DNA of 64,000 nt, taken from NCBI GenBank assembly GCA_027214255.1, contig JAPWHL010000010.1, positions 62,001 through 126,000 on the forward strand, written 5' to 3'. The DNA comes from Roseovarius aestuarii. GTDB lineage: Bacteria > Pseudomonadota > Alphaproteobacteria > Rhodobacterales > Rhodobacteraceae. Shown here in pieces: positions 18,294 to 28,969 of this stretch (within the stretch, counting starts at the first letter, position 1; every line of letters starts with the position of its first letter). A program made the translations under genes and the position numbers. A model generated the notes under the pieces. That model made no database searches and was not told the origin of the DNA. It saw only the letters and a program-made list of their open reading frames with translations.

Positions 18294-20570
18294 ATGACAG
18301 AACCAACCGACACATTGCGCCATGCAGCATTGCATTATCATGAGTTCCCCAAGCCCGGAAAACTTGAAATTCGAGCGACCAAACCATTGGCCAACGGCCG
18401 CGATCTGTCGCGTGCTTATTCGCCCGGCGTTGCCGAGGCCTGCTTGGAAATCAAGGCCAACCCCGCCGACGCCAGCCGCTATACCGCGCGCGGTAATCTG
18501 GTAGCGGTCGTCACCAACGGAACCGCCGTTCTGGGGCTGGGCAACATTGGACCGCTGGCCAGCAAACCTGTGATGGAAGGCAAAGCCGTCCTGTTCAAGA
18601 AATTTGCCAACATCGACTGTTTTGACATCGAGCTGGACGAATCTGACCCCGAAAAGCTGGCTGATATCGTGTGCGCCCTAGAGCCGACATTTGGCGCGAT
18701 CAACCTTGAAGACATCAAGGCCCCCGATTGTTTTATCGTCGAGGAACGGTGTCGCGAACGCATGAACATCCCTGTTTTTCACGACGATCAGCACGGCACC
18801 GCCATCGTTGTCGGGGCGGCGGCCACCAATGCGCTGCATGTATCTGGCAAAGCCTTCGCGGATATCAAGATCGTTTCCACCGGCGGCGGTGCTGCGGGCA
18901 TTGCGTGCCTGAACATGCTGCTCAAGCTGGGGGCAAAGCGCGAAAACATCTGGCTATGTGACATTCACGGACTGGTTTACGAAGGCCGAAGCGTTGATAT
19001 GAACCCGCAAAAAGCCGCCTTCGCCCAGCACAGCGATCTGCGCAGTTTGGACGAAGTCATCGGCGGGGCCGATATGTTTCTGGGCCTGTCCGGTCCGAAT
19101 GTCCTGACCCCGGACATGGTGGCGAAAATGACGCCAAAACCGATTGTTTTCGCCTTGGCCAATCCGACACCTGAAATCATGCCCGACGCCGCACGCGCCG
19201 TGGCCCCCGATGCGATCATCGCAACCGGACGGTCGGATTTTCCCAATCAGGTCAACAACGTGCTGTGCTTTCCCTTCATCTTTCGCGGCGCATTGGATGT
19301 GGGGGCCACGACGATCAACTCGGAAATGGAAATCGCCTGTGTGCAGGGTATCGCCGAATTGGCGCGCGCCAGCACCACGGCCGAGGCTGCGGCCGCTTAT
19401 CAGGGCGAGGCGATGAATTTTGGCCCCGATTACCTGATCCCCAAGCCCTTTGACCCTCGCCTGTCGGGCATCGTCAGCACCGCCGTCGCACGCGCCGCAA
19501 TGGACAGCGGCGTCGCCACCCGTCCGCTGGCGGATTTAGACGCCTACAAGGCCGATCTCGACGCATCGGTGTTCAAGTCCTCCATGTTGATGCGCCCGGT
19601 CTTCGAGGCCGCCCGCAAAGACGCCCGCCGCATCGTGTTTGCCGAGGGCGAGGACGAACGCGTGTTGCGCGCCGCACAGGCCATTCTGGAAGAAACCAGC
19701 GAACAACCCATCCTGATCGGCCGTCCCAGCGTAATCGAAGCACGCTGCGAACGTCTGGGCCTTGATGTGCGACCGGGGCGTGATTTCAACCTTGTGAATC
19801 CCGAAGACGATCCGCGCTATCGCGACTATTGGGGAAGTTACCACGAGATCATGAAACGCCGCGGCATCACCCCAGATCTTGCCAAGGCCGTAATGCGTAC
19901 GAACTCGACCGCCATCGGCGCCGTCATGGTACATCGAGGCGAGGCTGACAGCCTGCTGTGTGGTACATTCGGTGAATTCCGCTGGCATTTGAATTACGTG
20001 ACCCAGGTTCTGGCCGACGCCACTCATCATCCCCACGGTGCGCTGTCCATGATGATCCTTGAGGATGGTCCGTTGTTCATCGCGGACACACATGTGCGCG
20101 TCTTTCCCACACCCGAAGAACTGGCCGAAACAGCCATCGGCGCGGCGCGCCATGTCCGCCGCTTTGGGATCGAGCCAAAGATCGCGTTCTGTTCACAATC
20201 GCAATTTGGCAATCAGGGAAATGACTCGGGTAAGCGACTGCGCGCCGCCATCGCCCTGCTCGACAGTGCCCCGCGTGATTTCTGCTATGAAGGTGAAATG
20301 AACATCGACACCGCACTGGATGCCGAATTGCGCGCGCGGCTTTTGCCCGACAACCGGATGGAAGGAGCTGCCAATGTGCTGATTTTCTCCAACGTCGACG
20401 CTGCCTCGGGTGTGCGTAACATCCTGAAAATGAAAGGTGGCGGGTTGGAAGTGGGGCCAATCCTGATGGGCATGGGCAATCGCGCCCATATCGTTTCACC
20501 CTCAATCACCTCGCGTGGATTGCTGAACATGGCGGCATTGGCGGGCACCCCGGTCACACATTACGGGTGA
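18294..20570 (+). CDS. maeB: NADP-dependent malic enzyme with phosphotransacetylase-like domain
   Basis: Oxidatively decarboxylates malate to pyruvate. At 758 residues it is the long MaeB type: a malic enzyme domain (about 1-430, with [28 protein letters not shown] and the NAD(P) loop [16 protein letters not shown]), fused to a C-terminal phosphate-acetyltransferase-like domain (about 430-758, with [20 protein letters not shown]). In this family the second domain is usually non-catalytic and mediates acetyl-CoA regulation. ATG at 18294 follows AAAGGACGG. It supplies pyruvate when the cell grows on C2-C4 acids, which fits the propionate gene downstream. Confidence 0.95.
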   Translation: MTEPTDTLRHAALHYHEFPKPGKLEIRATKPLANGRDLSRAYSPGVAEACLEIKANPADASRYTARGNLVAVVTNGTAVLGLGNIGPLASKPVMEGKAVLFKKFANIDCFDIELDESDPEKLADIVCALEPTFGAINLEDIKAPDCFIVEERCRERMNIPVFHDDQHGTAIVVGAAATNALHVSGKAFADIKIVSTGGGAAGIACLNMLLKLGAKRENIWLCDIHGLVYEGRSVDMNPQKAAFAQHSDLRSLDEVIGGADMFLGLSGPNVLTPDMVAKMTPKPIVFALANPTPEIMPDAARAVAPDAIIATGRSDFPNQVNNVLCFPFIFRGALDVGATTINSEMEIACVQGIAELARASTTAEAAAAYQGEAMNFGPDYLIPKPFDPRLSGIVSTAVARAAMDSGVATRPLADLDAYKADLDASVFKSSMLMRPVFEAARKDARRIVFAEGEDERVLRAAQAILEETSEQPILIGRPSVIEARCERLGLDVRPGRDFNLVNPEDDPRYRDYWGSYHEIMKRRGITPDLAKAVMRTNSTAIGAVMVHRGEADSLLCGTFGEFRWHLNYVTQVLADATHHPHGALSMMILEDGPLFIADTHVRVFPTPEELAETAIGAARHVRRFGIEPKIAFCSQSQFGNQGNDSGKRLRAAIALLDSAPRDFCYEGEMNIDTALDAELRARLLPDNRMEGAANVLIFSNVDAASGVRNILKMKGGGLEVGPILMGMGNRAHIVSPSITSRGLLNMAALAGTPVTHYG

Positions 20571-21142
20571 TGCGGCTGTTTGGCCATTTGCAGGCTTGAA
20601 CGGTTTCCTTTTTGCCGCTGGCCTCAGAGCACATGAGGTGTGAATGGATCATCGCAAACGCGGGCCTATAGGCCAAATTTCCGATGATCGGTCCCTACCG
20701 TGGCGACGTGGCCTTATCAATCTGACCATCCACACCAATCATGGCGAATCAAATATTTTGCTGCCTACGGTTTGCAGCTTTGCAACTCCGACAAAATCTT
20801 CCTGCAGGACAGTATCGCACACAGGGGGTTTGCAAAGTTTGCAACCCTCCCCTCAAGAATTTTGCAGAATCTCCGCGACATTCTAACCCACATACCACCG
20901 TCGCGCTTGCTGCATAGCTGGCATGCGCCTTACACATTCGAAACGCCGAAACGCGTTTCGAATTATACTTTGGGCACCAAGATAAACGAAATCGCGCGCA
21001 GCGCTGGCAAGTCACGCGCGTTTCAACGCAATCCACGCCCAAATCACGTCGAAGCGTTTTAATACATCAATTGGCGGTGGGCATTTGCACCTTCCCTGAG
21101 CCACGGGAATTTGCAACGCTCTAGGCATTGGAGGAGGACACC
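20571..21142 (+). promoter_or_regulatory. Long leader of prpE with TTTGCAA boxes and a palindrome
   Basis: No gene seen in these 572 bp. The region is AT-richer than its surroundings and repeats TTTGCA: TTTGCAGCTTTGCAA at 20771-20785, TTTGCAAAGTTTGCAA at 20829-20844, single copies at 20861-20866 and 21084-21089, and TTTGCAA at 21110-21116. These resemble boxes of the short-chain fatty-acyl regulators (ScfR: RamB, PccR). A perfect 11-bp inverted repeat ATTCGAAACGC / GCGTTTCGAAT with a 6-base loop sits at 20936-20963. The assignment to ScfR is inference from the motif and from the downstream propionate gene. Confidence 0.6.
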
Positions 21143-23032
21143 ATGGGTTATAGTGACGTCTACGACAGCTGGAAATCGGACCCCGAAGCATTCTGGATGC
21201 AGGCGGCCGAGGCCATCAACTGGGATCGCAAGCCCTCAAAGGCGCTGTATGGCGACAACGCCCCGCTTTACGAATGGTTCAGCGATGGCTTGGTCAACAC
21301 CTGCTATAATGCCGTTGACCGTCACGTCGAAAATGGACGCGGCAATCAAACCGCCATCATTCACGACAGCCCGATCACCCACACCAAACATGAAATCACC
21401 TATGCCGAACTGCAGACCCGCGTCGCCTCGCTGGCCGGGGCGCTGCGCGCCAAAGGCATCGAAAAAGGTGACCGGGTCATCATCTACATGCCCATGATCC
21501 CCGAGGCACTTGAGGCCATGCTGGCCTGTGCTCGTTTGGGCGCGATCCATTCGGTCGTGTTTGGTGGCTTTGCCGCGTCTGAATTGGCCGTACGCATCGA
21601 CGACTGTACGCCAAAGGCAATCATCGCCGCCTCCTGCGGATTGGAACCGGGCCGCGTCGTGCACTACAAACCCTTGCTGGACGGCGCCATCGAGCAAGCC
21701 ACACACAAGCCTGATTTTTGCGTGATCTTTCAACGCGAACAAGAGGTCGCAAACCTGATTGACGGGCGCGATGTCGCTTGGCACAGCTTTCAGTATGGCG
21801 TGACACCCGCAGACTGCGTTCCGGTCGAAGGCAATCATCCCGCCTATATTCTCTACACCTCTGGTACGACCGGCGCACCCAAGGGCGTGATCCGCCCCAC
21901 GGGCGGCCATCTGGTGGCGCTCAACTGGACCATGAAGAACATCTACAACGTCGATCCCGGCGATGTGTTCTGGGCCGCCTCTGATGTTGGTTGGGTCGTC
22001 GGGCACAGCTATATCTGCTATGCGCCACTGATCCACGGCAACACCACCATCGTTTTCGAGGGCAAGCCAATCGGCACCCCCGATGCCGGCACATTCTGGC
22101 GCGTCATCTCCGAACATAAAGTGCGTAGCTTTTTCACCGCCCCGACGGCCCTTCGCGCCATCAAACGCGAAGACCCCAAAGGTGCGGAATATGGAAAATA
22201 CGATATGTCCTGTCTGAACGCCCTCTATCTTGCTGGCGAACGGGCCGACCCCGACACGATTGAATGGGCACATCAGGTCATGCAAGTCCCTGTCTATGAC
22301 CATTGGTGGCAAACCGAAACCGGCTATACCATCGCCGGAAACCCGGCCGGAATCGAGGCCTTGCCGGTCAAGATCGGCTCACCCACCGTGCCGATGCCCG
22401 GCTATGACGTTCAAATTCTGGATGAAGCAGGCCATCCCGTACCGCCAAACACCTTGGGTGCGATTGCCATCAAACTGCCTCTGCCCCCCGGCACCCTGCC
22501 AACCCTGTGGAATGCCGAAGACCGCTTTCGCAAATCTTACCTCAATAGTTTCCCCGGCTATTATGAAACCGGTGATGCAGGCATGATCGACGATGACGGG
22601 TATCTCTACATCATGGCGCGCACCGATGACGTGATCAACGTCGCGGGCCACCGCCTGTCCACCGGCGCCATGGAAGAAGTCCTCGCCTCTCATCCCGATG
22701 TGGCGGAATGCGCTGTGGTTGGCGTGACCGATCAACTCAAGGGCCAGATGCCGATCGGTTTTGTGTGCCTGTCCAAAGGCGTGGATCGCCCGCATGACGA
22801 TATTGCGTCCGAATGCGTCAAACTGGTGCGCGAGCGTATCGGGCCGGTCGCAGCGTTCAAGCTTACCCTCGTGGTGGATCGCCTGCCCAAAACCCGTTCG
22901 GGCAAAATTCTGCGCGCCACCATGGTCAAAATAGCCGACAGCGCCGAATTCAAAATGCCCGCAACCATCGACGATCCGGCCATTCTGGAGGAAATCAAGC
23001 AAGCGTTGCAAACAATCGGTTACGCCAAGTGA
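21143..23032 (+). CDS. prpE: Propionate-CoA ligase
   Basis: Activates propionate to propionyl-CoA using ATP. The 629-residue protein has the adenylate-forming motifs YILYTSGTTGAPKGVIRPTG, YDHWWQTETGYTIAG, YYETGDAG, and the catalytic-lysine end LPKTRSGKILRATM. The N-terminus MGYSDVYDSWKSDPEAFWMQ is PrpE-like rather than AcsA-like, and the length agrees (about 630). ATG at 21143 follows GGAGGAGGA, overriding an alternative start five codons upstream. Transcription is probably controlled by the TTTGCAA boxes upstream. Use of acetate as a side substrate is possible. Confidence 0.9.
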   Translation: MGYSDVYDSWKSDPEAFWMQAAEAINWDRKPSKALYGDNAPLYEWFSDGLVNTCYNAVDRHVENGRGNQTAIIHDSPITHTKHEITYAELQTRVASLAGALRAKGIEKGDRVIIYMPMIPEALEAMLACARLGAIHSVVFGGFAASELAVRIDDCTPKAIIAASCGLEPGRVVHYKPLLDGAIEQATHKPDFCVIFQREQEVANLIDGRDVAWHSFQYGVTPADCVPVEGNHPAYILYTSGTTGAPKGVIRPTGGHLVALNWTMKNIYNVDPGDVFWAASDVGWVVGHSYICYAPLIHGNTTIVFEGKPIGTPDAGTFWRVISEHKVRSFFTAPTALRAIKREDPKGAEYGKYDMSCLNALYLAGERADPDTIEWAHQVMQVPVYDHWWQTETGYTIAGNPAGIEALPVKIGSPTVPMPGYDVQILDEAGHPVPPNTLGAIAIKLPLPPGTLPTLWNAEDRFRKSYLNSFPGYYETGDAGMIDDDGYLYIMARTDDVINVAGHRLSTGAMEEVLASHPDVAECAVVGVTDQLKGQMPIGFVCLSKGVDRPHDDIASECVKLVRERIGPVAAFKLTLVVDRLPKTRSGKILRATMVKIADSAEFKMPATIDDPAILEEIKQALQTIGYAK

Positions 23033-23037
23033 TCCAT

Positions 23038-23066
23038 CTTGCCCTGCCCCCACACAGCAGGGCAAG
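23038..23066 (+). terminator. Hairpin after prpE
   Basis: A perfect 10-bp stem CTTGCCCTGC / GCAGGGCAAG with a 9-base loop starts six bases after the prpE stop. It is followed by AAATATCTT rather than a T-run, so intrinsic termination is plausible but not certain. Confidence 0.55.
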
Positions 23067-23222
23067 AAATATCTTCAGGGCCGAGGTCAGGCCTGCCGCC
23101 CTTTCATCTTTCTAAAAATACCTGCGCCGCAGGCTCTCCGCGGCTTCAACTGCATATGCCGTGGTATCTGAACCGCAACAGTTACACCTCGCGCCCCGCC
23201 CTGCGCCCGGCACTTGGTCACG

Positions 23223-23987
23223 TCAAACAAACTGCTCACGCAGCAGGCGCTCTTCTAACCCGTGGCCGTGGTCGAACAGGATACGATGCGCGATACTGGG
23301 CTCACTGCGGATTTCAACCCACGCAACATTGGCAACCCATTCGCTGTCAGCAACGGCCATCACCGGGCGTTTGGCCGGATTTAAGGCATCAAACCGCACG
23401 CAGGCCGTTTTTGGCACCAATGCTCCACGCCAGCGACGCGGGCGAAACGCCGCGACCGCCGTCAGCGCCAGAACGTCAGACCCAATAGGCAGAATCGGCC
23501 CATGTGCACTGTAGTTATAAGCGGTGGACCCGGCAGGCGTCGCCACCAATGCCCCGTCGCACACCAGCTCTTCCAACCTCAAATGCCCATCCACCGTGAT
23601 TTTCAGCTTGGCCGCCTGCGGCCCCTCGCGCAACAGCGATACCTCGTTGATGGCCAGCGCGTCATGCCTTTGCCCTTCAACGGTTTCGGCCCGCATCGAC
23701 AGCGGATTGATCACCGCTTCTTCTGCCGCCTCCAACCGATCCAACAGATCCGTCTCGCTGTACTCATTCATTAAGAACCCAACCGTGCCACGGTTCATCC
23801 CGTACACAGGCACATCCAAAGACTGCGTGCGATGCAACGTGTGCAACATGAAACCGTCTCCTCCCAGCGCAACGATCACATCTGCTGTGTCCTCGGGAAC
23901 GTCGCCAAACCGTCCGGCCAAGGCGGCGCGGGCGGTTTGAGCAACGGGGGCGTCGCTGGCAACAAAGGCTATCTTGCGGTGCATCAC
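23223..23987 (-). CDS. nadK: NAD kinase
   Basis: Phosphorylates NAD to NADP. The 254-residue protein has the GGDG motif in VIVALGGDGFMLHTLH near residue 43 and the conserved NRGTVGFLMNEY segment, followed by DGALVATPAGSTAYNYSAHG, where substrate contacts lie. The length is typical of the short alphaproteobacterial NadK. Its start ATGATG at 23987 faces glyA divergently. Confidence 0.95.
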   Translation of the reverse strand: MMHRKIAFVASDAPVAQTARAALAGRFGDVPEDTADVIVALGGDGFMLHTLHRTQSLDVPVYGMNRGTVGFLMNEYSETDLLDRLEAAEEAVINPLSMRAETVEGQRHDALAINEVSLLREGPQAAKLKITVDGHLRLEELVCDGALVATPAGSTAYNYSAHGPILPIGSDVLALTAVAAFRPRRWRGALVPKTACVRFDALNPAKRPVMAVADSEWVANVAWVEIRSEPSIAHRILFDHGHGLEERLLREQFV

Positions 23988-24161
23988 ACCTCCGGGTTAT
24001 CTGAGCGCACGCTATGGCATAAGGACGACCCAAACACAGAATGTCTCGATGCACCAGCGCTGCCGCACTGCGCACATAAATTGTCGCATTACTGACTTAC
24101 AATCCACGCCTGTTTCCTATAGGAAATTTGGCACTGTTAACGCAACCATTGGAGCCCCATC

Positions 24162-25445
24162 ATGTCTGATTCCGGTTTCTTCACCGAATCGCTCGCCACG
24201 CGAGATCCTGAAATTTTTGGCTCGATCACTGACGAGTTGGGCCGCCAGCGCGACGAGATCGAACTGATCGCGTCCGAGAATATCGTCTCGGCCGCCGTGA
24301 TGCAGGCCCAAGGTTCGGTCATGACCAACAAATATGCCGAGGGCTATCCGGGCCGTCGCTATTATGGCGGGTGCCAATATGTCGATGTCGCCGAGAATCT
24401 GGCGATTGATCGCGCCAAGCAGTTGTTCAGCTGTGGTTTTGCAAACGTGCAACCCAATTCAGGGTCACAGGCCAACCAAGGCGTGATGCAGGCCCTTTTG
24501 CAGCCCGGCGACACCATTCTGGGCATGAGTCTGGACGCGGGCGGCCACCTGACCCACGGCGCGGCACCCAACCAGTCGGGCAAATGGTTCAACTCGGTCC
24601 AGTACGGCGTGCGCCGTGATACACTGGACGTCGATTATGATCAGATGGAGGCGCTTGCCAAAGAGCATCAGCCCAAAATGATCATCGCGGGCGGCAGTGC
24701 GATTCCACGCCATCTGGATTTCAAACGTATCCGCGAGATTGCCGATATGGTTGGTGCCTATGTACTGGCCGATGTGGCGCATTTTGCCGGTCTGATTGCG
24801 GCCGGTCAGTACCCCTCGCCCTTCCCCCACGCGCATGTGGCCACCACAACCACGCACAAAACCCTGCGTGGCCCACGCGGCGGCATGATCCTGACCAATG
24901 ACGAGGCGTTGGCGAAAAAGTTCAATAGCGCCATCTTCCCTGGCATCCAGGGCGGACCACTGATGCATGTGATCGCCGGTAAGGCCGTCGCCTTTGGCGA
25001 GGCCCTGCGCCCCGAGTTCAAAGGCTACATCACGCAGGTCATCACCAACGCACAGGCCATGGCGGATGAACTGATCGCGGGCGGTCTGGACATTGTCACA
25101 GGCGGAACCGACACGCATGTTATGCTGGTCGATCTGCGCCCCAAAAAGGTAACAGGTAACATTGCCGACGCCGCTTTGGGACGGGCACATATCACTTGCA
25201 ATAAAAACGGCGTGCCGTTCGACCCTGAAAAGCCAACCGTCACCAGCGGCCTGCGTCTGGGCAGCCCTGCAGGCACGACTCGCGGCTTTAAAGAGGCTGA
25301 ATTCCGCCAGATTGCCAAATGGATCGTCGAGGTTGTCGACGGTTTGGCCGCGAATGGCCCGGATGGAAACGACGCGGTAGAGGCCAAGGTACGTGGCGAA
25401 GTGGCCGATCTTTGCGCGCGCTTCCCGCTATATCCAAACCTGTAA
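24162..25445 (+). CDS. glyA: Serine hydroxymethyltransferase
   Basis: PLP enzyme interconverting serine and glycine with tetrahydrofolate, the main source of one-carbon units. The 427-residue protein has [35 protein letters not shown], the PLP-lysine motif [16 protein letters not shown] (Lys near residue 230) and [16 protein letters not shown] near the C-terminus. ATG at 24162 is the conserved start. A strong terminator follows, so it is transcribed alone. One-carbon units made here feed ThyA and FolA encoded 3 kb downstream. Confidence 0.97.
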   Translation: MSDSGFFTESLATRDPEIFGSITDELGRQRDEIELIASENIVSAAVMQAQGSVMTNKYAEGYPGRRYYGGCQYVDVAENLAIDRAKQLFSCGFANVQPNSGSQANQGVMQALLQPGDTILGMSLDAGGHLTHGAAPNQSGKWFNSVQYGVRRDTLDVDYDQMEALAKEHQPKMIIAGGSAIPRHLDFKRIREIADMVGAYVLADVAHFAGLIAAGQYPSPFPHAHVATTTTHKTLRGPRGGMILTNDEALAKKFNSAIFPGIQGGPLMHVIAGKAVAFGEALRPEFKGYITQVITNAQAMADELIAGGLDIVTGGTDTHVMLVDLRPKKVTGNIADAALGRAHITCNKNGVPFDPEKPTVTSGLRLGSPAGTTRGFKEAEFRQIAKWIVEVVDGLAANGPDGNDAVEAKVRGEVADLCARFPLYPNL

Positions 25446-25453
25446 TGAGATTG

Positions 25454-25485
25454 GGGCGGCGCGCTCGTTCACGACTGCGCCGCCC
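25454..25485 (+). terminator. Rho-independent terminator of glyA
   Basis: A perfect 9-bp stem GGGCGGCGC / GCGCCGCCC with a 14-base loop lies nine bases after the stop codon, followed by GCCTTTATC. Confidence 0.75.
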
Positions 25486-25547
25486 GCCTTTATCCTCGAC
25501 ATTATCCAAACCGAAATCACTGATTTCGGCCCTGCCGGAGCTTTGGC

Positions 25548-25922
25548 TCAGATCAGCCCCTGCCAGCGTAGAATCACAATCAACGCTGCCCCCGCCAACA
25601 TCAGGTTAAACACGATAGATCCGGCAAGTCCCAACAACGCGCCTTTGCGCCGATCCTTGGGATCAATTCCATCCAGACCGGAATGCACATCACGCAGCGC
25701 AGCACGCATTTGACCTTCATTAACGATCCGGCGCAGTCGCGGATGATCAACCATCTGTTGCGCCTGTGTCAAAACCTTTACCGCACGTTTCGCAGGGGTT
25801 GGCATTAACCGCCCCGCTCGGCGCATACGCTTGGCAAAACTGCCTCGGCGCACGCCCAATTTCTCACGCAGCTTTTCGCTAACGCGGTTCTGTTCTTCTT
25901 GAAACCATGCGGGATCAATCAC
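25548..25922 (-). CDS. Small membrane-anchored protein of unknown function
   Basis: Not assigned to a family. The 124-residue product is basic over most of its length (KLREKLGVRRGSFAKRMRRA, RRAGRLMPTPAKRAVK) and ends with one hydrophobic segment, GLAGSIVFNLMLAGAALIVI, so a C-terminal tail anchor is likely. The frame is open well upstream, but a GTG at 25922 with AGGAG seven bases before it is the best start, and it avoids overlap with the divergent hydrolase gene. Confidence 0.7.
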   Translation of the reverse strand: MIDPAWFQEEQNRVSEKLREKLGVRRGSFAKRMRRAGRLMPTPAKRAVKVLTQAQQMVDHPRLRRIVNEGQMRAALRDVHSGLDGIDPKDRRKGALLGLAGSIVFNLMLAGAALIVILRWQGLI

Positions 25923-26015
25923 TTGGGCACTCCTGTTGGCCGCATCATACTGGCGCGCCGCATGCCCTGCAATGGGGGCTGGCCCTGCGCCCAATGGCGC
26001 GCTATCACCGATGCC

Positions 26016-26777
26016 ATGCTGAATATGATCACCCATGGACCTCGCACCGACGCCCCCGGCCTGCTTATTGCGCACGGCCTGTATGGCTCTGCCCGCAATT
26101 GGGGCGTCATCGCCAAACGCCTGTCCGACACGCGTCAGGTCGTGGCGGTCGACATGCGCAATCACGGCGCCAGCGGCTGGACCGACACACACAGCTATCC
26201 TGACATGGCCAACGATCTGGCCGAGGTCCTCAACCCATTGGACGGGCCGTGGGACGTGCTGGGGCACTCCATGGGTGGCAAGGCCGTCATGATGCTAGCG
26301 CACACCCGCCCCGATCTGCTGCGCCGAGTGATCGTGGCCGACATTGCTCCTGTCACTTATGAGCACAGCCAAATCCGCTACGTCGATGCGCTGAAAGCTG
26401 TCGATCTGACCGGAATCGAAAAACGATCCGATGCTGCCAACCGGCTGGAAGGATTGGTTGATGACCCGGCCCTGATCCCGTTCTTTTTACAATCACTGGA
26501 CGTGGCAAATTCGCGGTGGCGGCTTAATTTGGACACGCTGGGGCGGTCCATGCCCGATATCATAGGGTTTCCCCAACTCACGTCGGTCTGTGACCTACCC
26601 GCGTTGTTTCTGACAGGCGCGAATTCGGACTATGTCACCGCCGAACATCGCCCAGTCATCAAACGCCTGTTTCCAAAGGCCCGTTTTGCACGGATTCCGG
26701 GTGCAGGCCACTGGCTGCACGCCGAAAAACCGCGCGAATTTGAAGCCGCAGTCCGCACATGGCTGGATCAGGGCTAA
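26016..26777 (+). CDS. Alpha/beta-fold hydrolase (YbfF-like esterase)
   Basis: A 253-residue alpha/beta hydrolase. The oxyanion region is LLIAHGLYGSARNWGVIAKR, the nucleophile elbow is DVLGHSMGGKAVMMLA (Ser in GHSMG), the acid likely lies in LFLTGANSDYVT, and the catalytic His in IPGAGHWLHAEKP. The arrangement matches YbfF-type esterases acting on small esters or acyl-CoA; the natural substrate is unknown. The start at 26016 (MLNMITHG) is chosen by homology; no strong ribosome site is visible. Confidence 0.88.
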   Translation: MLNMITHGPRTDAPGLLIAHGLYGSARNWGVIAKRLSDTRQVVAVDMRNHGASGWTDTHSYPDMANDLAEVLNPLDGPWDVLGHSMGGKAVMMLAHTRPDLLRRVIVADIAPVTYEHSQIRYVDALKAVDLTGIEKRSDAANRLEGLVDDPALIPFFLQSLDVANSRWRLNLDTLGRSMPDIIGFPQLTSVCDLPALFLTGANSDYVTAEHRPVIKRLFPKARFARIPGAGHWLHAEKPREFEAAVRTWLDQG

Positions 26778-26788
26778 GTTGATCGTAT

Positions 26789-27367
26789 TTAGCCGTTCAA
26801 CGCAGCGCGCGCATCGGCAAAGCCGTTCATCGACAGTGGCAGGATAAATTCGCGGCCCAAACGCCCAACAAACCGAATCTTCGTGTTTTCGGTCTCGGTC
26901 AGGGCATTCATCTGCTCGGTCGTCATTTCATCCTGTGTCAAGCAACGCGTCGGTTCGCAATAAAGATAGGCGGCACTCAACAGCGGCTCTGGCAGCTCAA
27001 CATCAACCCCGTCAGGCGCATTCAGGATCAGCTTCACCTCTTCACGCAAAAGCACGTTCAGCGGTGTCTGGAACACGATCCAGTAATCCGATTCCACCCC
27101 TTCCGGCCCAATCGCCATCTGCATGATCAACCGGCTGGTGCCATCCTCGACCTTCATATGCACCTTGCTTTGCATTTCACAACGCTGAGCGGGAGCGGCC
27201 TCCTGCCCCTCGACAGGGTCAGGCGTATAGCATTCCACGGTCCAATCCCCATAGGTCGCGGTCGTGCGGCTAGGCTTTGGGGCATCCTGCGCCGACAGCG
27301 GTATCGCAAAGGTACCGGTCAAGGCAAGCGCGGCAAGGGTCGGAAAAATTCGCATCAAGGTCATCAA
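26789..27367 (-). CDS. Invasion-associated locus B (IalB) family protein
   Basis: A 192-residue exported protein of the IalB family, widespread in alphaproteobacteria. A signal peptide covers residues 1-26 (RIFPTLAALALTGTFAIPLS). The mature part opens with the family segment TYGDWTVECYTP and has a Cys pair in AAYLYCEPTRCLTQDEM. The name comes from Bartonella; in free-living bacteria the protein is thought to act in the envelope, with no defined reaction. It converges on the hydrolase gene with an 11-bp gap. Confidence 0.9.
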   Translation of the reverse strand: MMTLMRIFPTLAALALTGTFAIPLSAQDAPKPSRTTATYGDWTVECYTPDPVEGQEAAPAQRCEMQSKVHMKVEDGTSRLIMQMAIGPEGVESDYWIVFQTPLNVLLREEVKLILNAPDGVDVELPEPLLSAAYLYCEPTRCLTQDEMTTEQMNALTETENTKIRFVGRLGREFILPLSMNGFADARAALNG

Positions 27368-27522
27368 AACTCTTTCGGTCTAAGGGCGTGCAGCAACAGG
27401 GCGACGCCGGATTTACGGGCAGAAAACCGGATTTCTCCGGCCTGTTCAAGGGGCGCGTGCCTCACTCGGCGGGACTGTGCCCGCATTCTCGGGCGCACCA
27501 CACTCTCCTTGCAAGTCACACA

Positions 27523-28005
27523 TCAACCACGGCGGCGCAACAGCTCGAACATGGTACAAGCCGGCGCTTCGCTGCGTAATGGCAGACGTCCGGTTTCAAC
27601 CCAGTCGCTTGGGTTGTAATCCGGAAAATAGGTATCCGGGTCTTTAACGTCCAGATCGACCTGCGTGATCAACAAGCGATCCGCGATCTTGATCATTTCC
27701 GCATAAATCCCGGCTCCGCCGATACCGTATAGACGTGCATGTCCTTTAGATGCAGCAAACGCCATCGCCGCATCCACCGTCCCAAAGCACAGGGCTCCGT
27801 CGACACCACGCGACGTAACGACAAGATTCAGGCGGTTTTTCAAAGGCTTGAACGGCAAACTATCCCACGTGTTGCGCCCCATGATGATCGCACCACCCGT
27901 AGTTTCACGTTGAAAAAACGCCAGGTCCTCGGGCGCGTGCCACGGGATGTCGCCATCCTTGCCAATGGCCCCGTTGCGATCTCGGGCGACAACCAGCGAC
28001 AGCAT
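27523..28005 (-). CDS. folA: Dihydrofolate reductase
   Basis: Reduces dihydrofolate to tetrahydrofolate with NADPH. The 160-residue protein starts [20 protein letters not shown] and continues PWHAPEDLAFFQRETTGG, with the NADPH motif AIIMGRNTWDSLPFKPLKNR and the substrate-pocket segment YGIGGAGIYAEMI. Its ATG overlaps the thyA stop (TGATG), giving a thyA-folA unit in which the product of ThyA, dihydrofolate, is recycled. Confidence 0.97.
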   Translation of the reverse strand: MLSLVVARDRNGAIGKDGDIPWHAPEDLAFFQRETTGGAIIMGRNTWDSLPFKPLKNRLNLVVTSRGVDGALCFGTVDAAMAFAASKGHARLYGIGGAGIYAEMIKIADRLLITQVDLDVKDPDTYFPDYNPSDWVETGRLPLRSEAPACTMFELLRRRG

Positions 28006-28838
28006 CAGACCGCCACCGGCGCAGCAATACCGGGCTCTGGATCATAGCCGGTAATCTCAAAATCTTCATAGCGGAAATCAAAGATGGACGTCACTTCACG
28101 CTTTATACGCAACTGCGGCAACGCCTTGGGCGTGCGCGCCAACTGGGTTTGAACCTGATCCATGTGATTGGAATAAATATGTGCGTCCCCTAACGTGTGA
28201 ACGAAATCACCGGGCTGATAGCCCGTTACATGCGCTAACATGTGCAACAGCAAAGCATAAGAAGCGATATTGAACGGCACGCCCAAAAACATATCTGCCG
28301 AGCGCTGATAAAGCTGCAAATGCAGCCGCCCACCAATGATACGCACCTGCCACATGGTGTGACACGGCGGCAGCGCCATTTGCGGTACGTCACCGGGATT
28401 CCAAGCCGACACGACCAAACGGCGACTGTCCGGGGATGTGCGGATCATCTCGACCAAGTCGGCGATCTGATCCACGCTGCGCGCGCGAAACACCTCGGCA
28501 CCCTCCAGCTCTCCTGCGGCTGCGCCAAGGGCCGGAAAACGCCGCCACTGCGCACCGTAAACCGGCCCCAGATCGCCATTCTCATCGGCCCATTCGTTCC
28601 AGATCGATACGCCATTTTCCTGCAAATACCGGATGTTGGTATCGCCGGACAGGAACCACAACAATTCGTGGACGATCGAACGTAGATGCAGCTTTTTGGT
28701 GGTAACCAAAGGAAACCCATCGGCCATAGCATAGCGCGATTGCAGCCCGAAATGCGAAATCGTTCCCGTTCCGGTCCGGTCGCTTGAGCGCTCTCCGCAT
28801 TCCAAAACCGTCTTTAGCGCATCGTGATATTGCTGCAC
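28005..28838 (-). CDS. thyA: Thymidylate synthase
   Basis: Methylates dUMP to dTMP using methylene-tetrahydrofolate. The 277-residue protein has [16 protein letters not shown], the catalytic Cys in [15 protein letters not shown] near residue 160, and [20 protein letters not shown]. Length is close to the 264-residue E. coli enzyme. It is the first gene of the thyA-folA pair, with a one-base overlap. Confidence 0.97.
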   Translation of the reverse strand: MQQYHDALKTVLECGERSSDRTGTGTISHFGLQSRYAMADGFPLVTTKKLHLRSIVHELLWFLSGDTNIRYLQENGVSIWNEWADENGDLGPVYGAQWRRFPALGAAAGELEGAEVFRARSVDQIADLVEMIRTSPDSRRLVVSAWNPGDVPQMALPPCHTMWQVRIIGGRLHLQLYQRSADMFLGVPFNIASYALLLHMLAHVTGYQPGDFVHTLGDAHIYSNHMDQVQTQLARTPKALPQLRIKREVTSIFDFRYEDFEITGYDPEPGIAAPVAV

Positions 28839-28969
28839 GGGACCACCTATTGTTTCGTTGCCTTAAGGGGTAACGCCCACAGGCGCGAACCGCAAGAATG
28901 ATCACGTGGGGTGGACGCGCGCGCGCCACACCCTAGGATAAGAGAGAGCACACCAAGAGGAGCCGCGCG

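Noticed and set aside
21236..22312. 358-codon minus-strand open frame
   Set aside because: Antisense to prpE; no family pattern in the product.
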